Positions 1 to 6,238 of a DNA stretch of 46,260 nucleotides are shown piece after piece (within the stretch, counting starts at the first letter, position 1; each line of letters starts with the position of its first letter). Location: contig NZ_FOGE01000033.1 in assembly GCF_900111125.1 (NCBI RefSeq), positions 1 to 46,260 on the forward strand, written 5' to 3'. The notes below the pieces were generated by a model, which saw only the letters and a program-made list of their open reading frames with translations, was not told the origin of the DNA and searched no databases. The position numbers and the translations under genes were made by a program. The stretch is from Sphingobium sp. YR768. Lineage in GTDB: Bacteria > Pseudomonadota > Alphaproteobacteria > Sphingomonadales > Sphingomonadaceae.

Positions 1-228
1 CTGGCCGCCGACCTGATTGACGATGTGCAGAAAGCCGCTGCCCTGATCAGCAGCGATGTCCTGGCCACCGCCTTCGCCGAACTGGTGGCGCTGGCTGACA
101 CGCTGGGCGATCTGCCTGTGGGCAAGGCCATCGCGGGCCTGGCCAAGATGCGCGAGAATGCGCTGACCCTGCTGGGTCATGAGCAGGCGCGCATGGGCAA
201 GCTGCTTTCCACCGAAGGCGCGAACTAA
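1..228 (+). CDS. Phage protein, C-terminal part (5' end outside window)
   Basis: The reading frame is open from base 1, so the true start lies upstream; an internal ATG at 25 is only the first Met inside the window. The visible 75 residues are alanine- and leucine-rich and predicted helical, ending in a TAA at 226-228. I recognise no family. It lies 5 bp upstream of the next gene and on the same strand as the endolysin, so it is most likely the last gene of a phage structural or tail-associated block preceding the lysis cassette. The function is unknown. Confidence 0.5.
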   Translation: MAADLIDDVQKAAALISSDVLATAFAELVALADTLGDLPVGKAIAGLAKMRENALTLLGHEQARMGKLLSTEGAN

Positions 229-233
229 TCCCT

Positions 234-671
234 GTGGCCGATGCGACATCGGCCGCCGGGGAGGCGGGGGGCTTGATCGCGGGGAGCATCGCGATCCTTT
301 ATGCATTGGGCCGGGGGACGGCCTGGCTGATCAATTGGCGCGATGCACGCGCCCAATCACGGGCGGCCAAGCTACAGGCCTGGCATGACGAATTGCAGAC
401 CCGAGAGGCGAAGCAGGACGAGCGTGACCGCAAATATCAACAGCATATCGAAACGCAGCTGCGGCGGCAGGCGGTGGAAATCCGGGTGCTGCGGCGGGCG
501 TTCGATCTGGTGGCAGAGCCGCTGCGGCGACACGAGCCTGACCATCCGAACCTGAAGATGGCGCAGAACATGCTTGATCGCGCCTTCCCGCTCGATCCGG
601 GCCTGCCCGAAGACATCGCCGTCTTGATGTCCATGATCGACGAACCGGCTGCATCAGCCGAACTGCTCTAA
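234..671 (+). CDS. Phage membrane-anchored coiled-coil protein
   Basis: A GTG start at 234 gives 145 aa. Residues about 12-33 form one hydrophobic segment (GGLIAGSIAILYALGRG...), followed by a long charged helical stretch (about 38-95) rich in Arg, Gln and Glu that looks like a coiled coil. One N-terminal membrane anchor plus a coiled coil directly upstream of an endolysin fits an accessory lysis protein (spanin-like or holin-associated), but no family motif is visible, so this is inference from context. It sits between the preceding phage gene (5-bp gap) and the endolysin. Confidence 0.55.
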   Translation: MADATSAAGEAGGLIAGSIAILYALGRGTAWLINWRDARAQSRAAKLQAWHDELQTREAKQDERDRKYQQHIETQLRRQAVEIRVLRRAFDLVAEPLRRHEPDHPNLKMAQNMLDRAFPLDPGLPEDIAVLMSMIDEPAASAELL

Positions 672-693
672 ATTTCATCACAGGAGTATGGTT

Positions 694-1377
694 ATGAACC
701 ACGCTGATCTTCAGCGGCGGCTGCATTCGCTCGGCTTTTATTCAGGGCTGATCGACGGCGTGTTCGGGCCGAAGAGCAAGGCCGCCCTGCTGGCCTGTAT
801 GACCGAAGGGCCTGACTATCCGATAGAGGCGCGGGATGTGGCGACAGCGGCGTCGCTGCTGGCCGTGGAGGCCGCCGCGATCTGGGCAATCTATGACGTG
901 GAGGCCGCTTCGGAGGCGTTCATTGACGGGCGGCCCACGATCCTGTTCGAACCGCATCGTTTCAGCAAATCGACCGGGCACCGCTATGATGCCAGCCATC
1001 CGAAGCTGTCTTCACGGGTCTGGAACCGCGAGCTCTATCCGGCCTCGCAGGCTGGACGTTGGCAGCAATTGCTGGACGCGGTGGCGCTCGACGTGGACGC
1101 GGGTTTCATGTCGGCCAGCTATGGCGCGTTCCAGATCCTTGGCGAGAATTATGCGGTCTGTGGCGCCTATGACCCGTGGGCGTTCGCCTGGCGGCAGGCG
1201 CAGACGGAGGGTGACCAGTTGGAAGCCTTCCTGCGCTTCGTGGAAGGGCGCGGGCTGAAAGGCGCGCTTCAGCGGAAAGATTGGGCTGCGTTCGCCAAAG
1301 GCTATAACGGCACGGCCTATCGTCAGAACAAGTATGACGAAAAGCTGGCGGCTGCCTACACGCGGAGAGCGAAATGA
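694..1377 (+). CDS. Phage endolysin: peptidoglycan-binding + N-acetylmuramidase
   Basis: This 227-aa protein would cleave peptidoglycan to release phage. Residues about 1-55 carry a peptidoglycan-binding repeat (LHSLGFYSGLIDGVFGPKS). The remainder matches the N-acetylmuramidase (DUF3380) family, with the acidic motif ILFEPHRFSK holding the likely catalytic Glu and a conserved SYGAFQILG segment. I prefer the ATG at 694 over 688 because the AGGAG at 682-686 is 7 bases from 694 but only 1 base from 688. There is no signal peptide, so export would depend on a holin; the next gene overlaps by 4 bp (ATGA) and is holin-like. Confidence 0.85.
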   Translation: MNHADLQRRLHSLGFYSGLIDGVFGPKSKAALLACMTEGPDYPIEARDVATAASLLAVEAAAIWAIYDVEAASEAFIDGRPTILFEPHRFSKSTGHRYDASHPKLSSRVWNRELYPASQAGRWQQLLDAVALDVDAGFMSASYGAFQILGENYAVCGAYDPWAFAWRQAQTEGDQLEAFLRFVEGRGLKGALQRKDWAAFAKGYNGTAYRQNKYDEKLAAAYTRRAK

Positions 1378-1631
1378 AGCTGCCCTGCCTAAAGCTCAGT
1401 GACCACGGTAGCGAGATTGGGCTGTTGGGCTTCATCTCTGCCGTGGTGGCGTTGGTCATGGCGATCGGGCTGTGGCGCAGCACCACGTTTGACCCATCCG
1501 CCTATCTCGTTGTCCTCACGCTGATCGTCGGCGCGGTCAAAGAGCGGTGGACACAGCGCAGCCTGGACCGCATGGGCCAGAGCCTGGCGAATGCGCCGCC
1601 CTCCGATCCGCCAGCACAGGGGCCGAAATAA
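1374..1631 (+). CDS. Holin-like small membrane protein
   Basis: This is an 85-aa protein with two hydrophobic segments (about 16-34, IGLLGFISAVVALVMAIGLW, and about 44-56, AYLVVLTLIVGAV) and a charged C-terminal tail. The size, topology and 4-bp ATGA overlap with the endolysin stop are typical of a holin, the pore former that lets endolysin reach the cell wall. No sequence family is recognised, so the call rests on topology and position. The following gene overlaps its stop by one base (TAATG). Confidence 0.6.
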   Translation: MKLPCLKLSDHGSEIGLLGFISAVVALVMAIGLWRSTTFDPSAYLVVLTLIVGAVKERWTQRSLDRMGQSLANAPPSDPPAQGPK

Positions 1632-1837
1632 TGGGGCTGGGCAAGATCGCGCGCGGCGCGGGCAAGGTCGGGCTGCTGCTGGAAGGCCTGACCCATATCG
1701 CGACGGCCGGGAGGGCGCTGGTCAAAGCGGTGCGCGGCCGGTCAGAAAAGGCGGGCGAACCCCTGCCAGACCCCTACGATCGTGGCGATGGCGAACAGGG
1801 TGAACTCCCCCGCCAAAAGCCATTCTCTCCAGCGTGA
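1631..1837 (+). CDS. Small phage protein of unknown function
   Basis: The start at 1631 overlaps the preceding stop (TAATG), giving 68 aa. The N-terminal half is Gly/Ala/Leu-rich and amphipathic (GLGKIARGAGKVGLLLEGL...), followed by a basic stretch and an acidic, proline-containing tail. It is translationally coupled to the lysis cassette and ends 9 bp before the convergent XRE gene, so it appears to be the last gene of the cassette. The start at 1547 used by a longer frame would run through the holin-like gene and is less likely. I do not recognise a family. Confidence 0.5.
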   Translation: MGLGKIARGAGKVGLLLEGLTHIATAGRALVKAVRGRSEKAGEPLPDPYDRGDGEQGELPRQKPFSPA

Positions 1838-1845
1838 TCGCGGCA

Positions 1846-2052
1846 TTAGAGCCGATCCAGGCACTTGATGAGCGCCCGGGACATGGCTGACTTTCCACCA
1901 CCATTCACTCCTGACCATCCTTCCAACGATCGAGAGGATACGCCCAGCTCTTCAGCCATTGCCTGCTGAGTCAGGTTATGGCGCGTCCGGTAATCAGAGA
2001 TGGCCTGCGAAAGCGTTCTTTCTTCGCTGGCTCGATTCGGGTGATTGGTCAT
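1846..2052 (-). CDS. Small XRE-type helix-turn-helix protein
   Basis: The preferred start at 2052 gives 68 aa. A helix-turn-helix is evident at about residues 17-45 (YRTRHNLTQQAMAEELGVSS followed by RSLEGW), the Cro/CI-type pattern in which a 'LTQ..MA..LGVS' core is followed by a recognition helix. A GGGK segment and a short helix follow. It is probably a phage-encoded DNA-binding regulator. It is convergent with the lysis cassette and is the last of three small minus-strand genes. Longer upstream in-frame sequence from 2175 has no phage-like character, so I left it out. Confidence 0.6.
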   Translation of the reverse strand: MTNHPNRASEERTLSQAISDYRTRHNLTQQAMAEELGVSSRSLEGWSGVNGGGKSAMSRALIKCLDRL

Positions 2053-2239
2053 TCGGCTATCCTGTGTTAATCCTGCACCAGCACCTCGACATGCGCTAGG
2101 TGTTGCTTCCAGTTTGCTGGCGGTTAACAAGCTGAGGCGTCCGCGCCAATATGCACCATATAAGGATGGAGCCACGGCTCTGCCTCAATGCCGCCCCGGC
2201 CTGCGGTCTCTGAAAATTGCAGCCGGGGCGAGTATTGAA

Positions 2240-2464
2240 TTAAATGCCCAGCGCTTCCGCAATTCGTTCAGCGCCGTCAACCTGATTGATCAAGCGCGAT
2301 ACATTGATGCCTTCTTCGCCATCAACTTTCGTAGCGATCCAACCGTGGGGGGTATTACGCATCCGCGCGACGGTTTCGTTCTTAACGCTGTTGAACTTGT
2401 CACCCTCGCTGCGCTTCAGAACTTGGTTCATCTGGCCAACAGTGAAAATCTTGTACGAAGCCAT
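2240..2464 (-). CDS. Small phage protein of unknown function
   Basis: The start at 2464 (MASYKIFTVGQMNQVLKRSE) gives 74 aa, a compact mixed alpha/beta composition without cysteines, signal peptide or membrane segment. The codon use fits a real gene, and an AT-rich stretch with a perfect 8-bp inverted repeat (2531-2548) lies about 70 bp upstream, as expected for a promoter/operator. An upstream in-frame Met at 2524 would add 20 residues but would put the palindrome almost at the start codon. I do not recognise a family; it may be an early or regulatory phage gene. Confidence 0.5.
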   Translation of the reverse strand: MASYKIFTVGQMNQVLKRSEGDKFNSVKNETVARMRNTPHGWIATKVDGEEGINVSRLINQVDGAERIAEALGI

Positions 2465-2530
2465 CGTCAGTCTCCGCCCCTGATCTTCGGCGAGGCGCCC
2501 TGTCAACCCCTTGGCTGATGTCATCTTTAT

Positions 2531-2548
2531 ATACGCTATTTAGCGTAT
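2531..2548. promoter_or_regulatory. Palindromic operator candidate ATACGCTA-TT-TAGCGTAT
   Basis: Two perfect 8-bp arms are separated by 2 bp in an AT-rich stretch between two minus-strand prophage genes. Position and symmetry suggest a binding site for a dimeric phage regulator, possibly the XRE protein at 1846-2052, controlling the 2240-2464 gene. The regulator assignment is inferred. Confidence 0.45.
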
Positions 2549-2563
2549 GCGCAACACCTATTT

Positions 2564-2884
2564 TCACCGCGCATGCTTTTCTTCAGCCGTCCGATCCCGC
2601 GCATCCCAGATCGCCGCGCGCTCATAGCTCCAGAGGTGGCGATAGACGCCCATCAAGTACATGAATTTGACCCAGCCCTTGCAGCCATCGGTGAGTTTGC
2701 AGGGGCTGCGGCGATCTATCAGGCTGTAGTCTGGGTCAACCTTGGCCGCGAGCGCTTGCAGGTCAATGTCTCTATGCTCTTTGCACGTCCAGCAGATCGC
2801 CCGCACATGACACGCGGGTTCCGCTGCCATTGCATGAACGGTCTTGACCCACGACGGGAGGATGCCGGGAGATTTTGCGCCCAT
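2564..2884 (-). CDS. Small cysteine-containing prophage protein
   Basis: This is a 106-aa protein with a possible shorter start at residue 19. It has spaced Cys and His residues (C25, C32-x2-C35-x2-H38, then C62 and C68), suggesting a metal-binding fold, with the segment ICWTCKEHRDIDLQALAAK resembling a zinc finger followed by a helix. It ends upstream of the palindromic operator. No function can be assigned; the residue spacing fits small zinc-binding phage or mobile-element proteins. It is the last recognisable gene before the attachment site. Confidence 0.45.
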   Translation of the reverse strand: MGAKSPGILPSWVKTVHAMAAEPACHVRAICWTCKEHRDIDLQALAAKVDPDYSLIDRRSPCKLTDGCKGWVKFMYLMGVYRHLWSYERAAIWDARDRTAEEKHAR

Positions 2885-3199
2885 GCCCCATGTTCGCGCA
2901 ATGTTCCTGAGTCGGTCAAGCGCAAACGCTCCGGTGTCATTCCGGTGAAACTACCCGCTTTTCACGATTCGTTCCCGGTTTCACGAGGCCTCGTGAGATG
3001 CATAAATGGCAGAAAACTGCCGCTTTCCGCCCTATCCCCTGTGTTGACATCGCAGGGGTCGGAAGTTCCGGGGCAAGACTGGAAGGCGTGCGGTAACGGC
3101 GCGGTAAAATTCAGATATGTTCCGCTCTTGTTTTCCTATCGTTCTGGCAATGTTTTCTGGCATCGCACAGAAAAATGGCGGAAAAGCGTGACTGCCGAC
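2885..3199. other. Prophage terminal non-coding region with 16-bp palindrome
   Basis: I see no convincing gene here. The stretch carries a perfect 16-bp palindrome, TCACGAGGCCTCGTGA, at 2981-2996 and a smaller inverted repeat (GGCAG-AAAA-CTGCC) near 3008. Lying between the last prophage gene and the attachment site, these could be recombinase or excision-factor arm sites, or operators. That role is inferred from position only. Confidence 0.35.
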
Positions 3200-3245
3200 G
3201 CCTTCCAAGCTTGTGATGCGGGTTCGATCCCCGCTACCCGCTCCA
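3200..3245 (+). other. Attachment-site junction: 3' fragment of tRNA-Gly(UCC)
   Basis: The sequence reads as the 3' half of a tRNA-Gly: part of an anticodon stem-loop containing TTCCAA (anticodon UCC), a T-arm with GGTTCGATCC, an acceptor strand TACCCGC, discriminator T and CCA. The 5' half that would be needed (GCGGGTA...) is absent upstream. Such fragments arise when a phage integrates into the 3' end of a tRNA gene and duplicates it. By orientation the intact tRNA-Gly should lie at the left end of the prophage, outside the window. The sequence to the right is then the original chromosome, or an older island. Confidence 0.75.
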
Positions 3246-3408
3246 CGGTTTTCCTGAAACATCAGCCCTTTTGCCGTCGCTCGTCAGTTTGAGCGGAACA
3301 GCCTGTGCGGTAACGATGCGATAGGCTGCGGGTGCAGGTGCTCGGTTGTGACAAGGATCGAGCCCAGATTTGCAAGATCCGAATAGCGACAAACGAGCCG
3401 ATGACCGC

Positions 3409-3996
3409 CTATGAAAGGCTCTGCCCAAGATGTGAGACAGGCGCGCTGAGCGGCCAGCTATATCGCGCGCTGAATGGTACTTCGACGCTGTCAGGCCCGA
3501 CGAACCATCTCTCTTCCCGACGGATCGGGTCGCTTACGAGGCCTATCGAATGGGCATTGCCGAAGAAAGCGCGCTGCGTGTTTCGGTCCGTACCGCGGAA
3601 AAAAGCGCCCAGGTCCGGATGGCTGTGATACCATCCGACTATATAGAGACCCTCCTTGCAAAGCGTCTGCGCATCGTCCCATACGCGACTTCCCATGATG
3701 AGCGAGACGCCCGTGCCATGGGCGTCGCTCGCACCGACGGCCTCTTCCACGGTGACAATGACCGGATCATGCGGGTGTTCACCGAAAACCCTGCCAATCA
3801 GCAATCCGCCTTGTTCGATCCGTTGAGACTGGAGATGGTTCTCGATGCGCTGGCGGACATGGGTATCAACGACGATCCGCAGGCCATCCCCAACCTGCTT
3901 CCAGAGAAGAACCGCCTCGGCAAAACCAAGCCGCGCGAAAAGAGAATCCAGTGGCTGGATGGTAAAGTCAGACTCCTTCTCGGTCCAACGGATCAT
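3409..3996 (-). CDS. JAMM/JAB metallopeptidase (DUB-like) of ubiquitin-like operon
   Basis: This 195-aa protein has a complete zinc-peptidase signature: Glu61 in EQGGLLIGRV, then H124-S-H126 and D137 in GWYHSHPDLGAFFRGTD (HxH-x10-D). This is the JAB/MPN+ catalytic set of eukaryotic deubiquitinases such as RPN11 and of bacterial BilD-type enzymes. It would cleave isopeptide or C-terminal peptide bonds of the ubiquitin-like protein encoded three genes earlier in reading order. I chose the ATG at 3996 because it overlaps the E2 stop by 4 bp (ATGA); an ATG at 4032 is possible and would overlap by 40 bp. It is the last gene of the operon. Residues 1-40 form a short N-terminal extension before the JAB core. 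Confidence 0.88.
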   Translation of the reverse strand: MIRWTEKESDFTIQPLDSLFARLGFAEAVLLWKQVGDGLRIVVDTHVRQRIENHLQSQRIEQGGLLIGRVFGEHPHDPVIVTVEEAVGASDAHGTGVSLIMGSRVWDDAQTLCKEGLYIVGWYHSHPDLGAFFRGTDRNTQRAFFGNAHSIGLVSDPIRREERWFVGPDSVEVPFSARYSWPLSAPVSHLGQSLS

Positions 3997-4634
3997 GTTC
4001 TGACCTCGAAACCGGCCTTGCATCTGGGGCAACTAACACTGCCACTTTTCCCCGTCGGCAAAGCCAGCTTAGCTGCGCAGTGAGGGCAAGTCACGGTTGT
4101 CCGTTCCGGACTGGCCTTGGGCACATCCGTCCACGACATGGTAGGCTTTTTCGCGGTGGCCGCGGCGTCCGGCGTGTCTGTCGGAAATAAGGATGGGCTC
4201 TGACGGCGCACTTCCCGATACCAGGTTAGCGCCGCGCCATTGGCGGGCGAACTCTCGTTCAGGATCAGAGGATCGAAAGTCACGATCTGGATGATCCGCT
4301 GCACAAGCAAATCCAGTGCTTGCGATGGCAACCACTTCTGACCGAAACAGATGAGACCCGACGTGTAAACGTTGGGATGATAGATCGGCGTCAGGATTTT
4401 GGCAGACGGTTCCGAAAAGGGGTATCGGGCCGGGAGGTCGATGACGACTTCGGTGATATTTTGCACATCCGCCGGAAAGCGGTGCGATCCTGCCGTCCGA
4501 TAATGCAATTGCACCATGATCCGGGAAACAGGATGACCGGTTGCCGCCTTCAGGATGACCCGCCCATTCGACGCGTTGCTGAGCTGTCGCAGCTTTTCAA
4601 TGTCCTGAACGCGACGTTCGGCAAAGGCGGACAT
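3993..4634 (-). CDS. E2-like ubiquitin-conjugating enzyme with C-terminal zinc ribbon
   Basis: This 213-aa protein has an E2 fold over about residues 5-145: a PARYPFSEP segment, the HPN motif at 86-88 (YHPNVYTSGLICFG) and the likely catalytic Cys96, then LNESSPANGAA, equivalent to the 'NP..P.N' loop of eukaryotic E2s. It would accept the ubiquitin-like protein from the E1 as a thioester. After a linker, C183-x2-C186 and C202-x2-C205 form a zinc ribbon, which is not part of a minimal E2 and may act in substrate or partner binding. The start codon overlaps the Ubl stop by one base (TGATG). The confidence in E2 identity is high; the substrate is unknown. Confidence 0.88.
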   Translation of the reverse strand: MSAFAERRVQDIEKLRQLSNASNGRVILKAATGHPVSRIMVQLHYRTAGSHRFPADVQNITEVVIDLPARYPFSEPSAKILTPIYHPNVYTSGLICFGQKWLPSQALDLLVQRIIQIVTFDPLILNESSPANGAALTWYREVRRQSPSLFPTDTPDAAATAKKPTMSWTDVPKASPERTTVTCPHCAAKLALPTGKSGSVSCPRCKAGFEVRT

Positions 4635-4894
4635 CAGTGGATATATCCCGCCACCAGAACCGGCTGGACCTCAAGGATGTTGCCATCATCGACAATGCCC
4701 GCCGCAAGGGCCTGCGTCGGCAAGATCGCCTTTCCCGTCGCCGTGTTGACCAGCGTATAGTCCGTGTCGACCGGCATCGACCAATTCTGGACCGCCGCCT
4801 GAATGACGTCGGCACCGACCATCGAACGCGCCAGTTCGACCTCTGCCTTTCGCGTCTGATCCGCGGTGCGCAATATGATTTTGACCTCAGACAT
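4634..4894 (-). CDS. Ubiquitin-like beta-grasp protein
   Basis: The start at 4894 gives 86 aa in a pattern that fits a beta-grasp: strand (VKIILRTA), strand (KAEVELARS), helix (GADVIQAAVQNW), strand (DYTLVNTATG), then LPTQALAAGIVDDGNILEVQPVL. 'Ala-Gly-Ile-Val-Asp-Asp-Gly-Asn-Ile-Leu' is the usual loop-strand end of ubiquitin and YukD-like proteins. The C-terminus is AGYIH rather than GG: the only candidate conjugating Gly is G83, followed by Tyr-Ile-His, so processing may be needed. The position between E1 (8-bp overlap) and E2 (1-bp overlap) makes it the likely modifier. The fold is inferred from pattern, not from alignment. Confidence 0.8.
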   Translation of the reverse strand: MSEVKIILRTADQTRKAEVELARSMVGADVIQAAVQNWSMPVDTDYTLVNTATGKAILPTQALAAGIVDDGNILEVQPVLVAGYIH

Positions 4895-5990
4895 CAATAT
4901 CTCCCTGAAATTCAAAGACGATGCTACGGCTATCGGCTTCAACGATGGCAAATTTGGCCGGAACCGGACAATGGCCGAATGTACTGATCAATTCTGCAAA
5001 ACTGAACTGATCGCGAATCTCGATGTCCACAACTTCCGGATTATCCGCCAACTGGCTGGCGTAGCTATCGTCGAAATCAGAGGCCCGTTTGAAGACCGTC
5101 ACATAATTGCCGCCGATGCGATAGCCTGTCAGGATCGGCTCGCTGAAGGTGACTGTGATGGTTGCGGGATCATGCGCAAGATCAAGATTGCCCATGTGTC
5201 GGCCGCAAGTCAGCAGCGGCGGGCTGGCGGGCAGCCTTCCACACGCCGGGCATAGCGGATTGCGAACAAGACTGGTTCGGGTCGACAGGCCCGAAATCGT
5301 GTCGACCAGCACTCTGGTCGCTTCCACTTCCATATCTGAACCGAGCCGCAACCCCATCGAAACACCCAGTGCGGCGGCCGTGCCCGATGTCACGATCGTT
5401 GTCGGAATTTTTCGTTCGATGAAGGATGCCTTGCGCAGGTGGCCGCAGGAATAGCGTTGGGCCATGCGCTGATAGACGGAGTCCGGAAGGCTGCATTCAT
5501 AGCAGGCGCTATCTGCCGAGGACGAAAAGCGGAAGGCCTCTACGACCGAAAAGCGGCTGTCGATGCCGAGATTTACAAGATCGACCCCGGCAAGGATGCA
5601 CATCATGTTGCATCGGATTCTGGCTTCGAAATTATCCACGCAGCAGAAGACGACATCATAGGTCTTGAGAACCCGCAAAGGCAGAAGCGACCAGAAGTCG
5701 CCCACATGCGCCGTCACTTCGATATTGGGGTCCAGTTCCTGCGCGCGGGCGGCCGCGACCTGCACTTTCCAGCCGCCAATGTCCCCCTCCCGGAAAAGTA
5801 CGCTTCGGGTAAGATTATGCGGCTCGATCCGATCGAAATCGAAAACGGAAATATGGCCTGCGCCGAGCAGGGCGAGGTTCTTGATCACCTCGTTCCCAAC
5901 TGCGCCGGCGCCAATCACGGCGATTTTCATGCCGGCAAGCGCATCCTGCGAAAACCAGTCGATCAGATTGTGCCGGGCATAGCGGTCCAT
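4887..5990 (-). CDS. E1-like ThiF-family activating enzyme
   Basis: This 367-aa protein would adenylate the C-terminus of the ubiquitin-like protein and pass it to the E2. It opens with the RYARHN motif typical of ThiF/E1 proteins, followed by a nucleotide-binding GAGAVG (27-32), the acidic DFDRIEPHNLTR segment (51-62), K75 and D119 (CVDN). Two CxxC pairs (163/166 and 247/250) form the structural zinc site. Cys182, 15 residues before IPTT, is a candidate thioester cysteine in the crossover loop. About 115 residues beyond the CxxC pairs form an extra C-terminal domain that may recruit E2, as the ubiquitin-fold domain does in eukaryotic E1s. It starts 2 bp after the J-protein stop. Confidence 0.88.
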   Translation of the reverse strand: MDRYARHNLIDWFSQDALAGMKIAVIGAGAVGNEVIKNLALLGAGHISVFDFDRIEPHNLTRSVLFREGDIGGWKVQVAAARAQELDPNIEVTAHVGDFWSLLPLRVLKTYDVVFCCVDNFEARIRCNMMCILAGVDLVNLGIDSRFSVVEAFRFSSSADSACYECSLPDSVYQRMAQRYSCGHLRKASFIERKIPTTIVTSGTAAALGVSMGLRLGSDMEVEATRVLVDTISGLSTRTSLVRNPLCPACGRLPASPPLLTCGRHMGNLDLAHDPATITVTFSEPILTGYRIGGNYVTVFKRASDFDDSYASQLADNPEVVDIEIRDQFSFAELISTFGHCPVPAKFAIVEADSRSIVFEFQGDIDV

Positions 5991-5992
5991 CG

Positions 5993-6238
5993 TCAGACCG
6001 CCTGCTTCGAAACATGGGCATAGGCCTGATTCACCAACTTCAGCATTTCCTGATTATAGGCCGCCATGAACGGGTCTGCATGATCGGGATGATAGGTTTT
6101 CACGAGCGCGAGATAGGCGCGGCGCGCCTGTGTTTTCGTGCAATCGGCCGGTACGCCCAATATATCGTGCGGCGTCTGGGCGCGGACACTGGCAAGGCGG
6201 TCCGAATAGGGATCATCCAGATTGCGCCATTTTATCAT
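5993..6238 (-). CDS. Stand-alone J-domain protein in ubiquitin-like operon
   Basis: The start at 6238 gives 81 aa, which is a J domain and little else. The segment TPHDILGVPADCTKTQARRAY forms helices I-II, and the HPD tripeptide at 50-52 (TYHPDHADP) is the DnaK-activating motif. It continues with helix III (EMLKLVNQAYAHV). It lacks the Gly/Phe, zinc and C-terminal domains of DnaJ, so it should only stimulate an Hsp70, presumably the housekeeping DnaK. The start overlaps the previous gene's stop (ATGA) and the E1 starts 2 bp after its own stop, so it is embedded in the operon. A role in presenting unfolded targets or remodelling complexes is inference. Confidence 0.85.
   Translation of the reverse strand: MIKWRNLDDPYSDRLASVRAQTPHDILGVPADCTKTQARRAYLALVKTYHPDHADPFMAAYNQEMLKLVNQAYAHVSKQAV

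Noticed and set aside
3032..3262. Minus-strand open frame with GSGDRTRITSLEG-like residues
   Set aside because: It is the antisense translation of the tRNA-Gly fragment, a common artefact with no family.
3246..3408. Possible extra gene between the attachment site and the JAMM gene
   Set aside because: Frames here overlap the JAMM gene in antisense and lack domain features.
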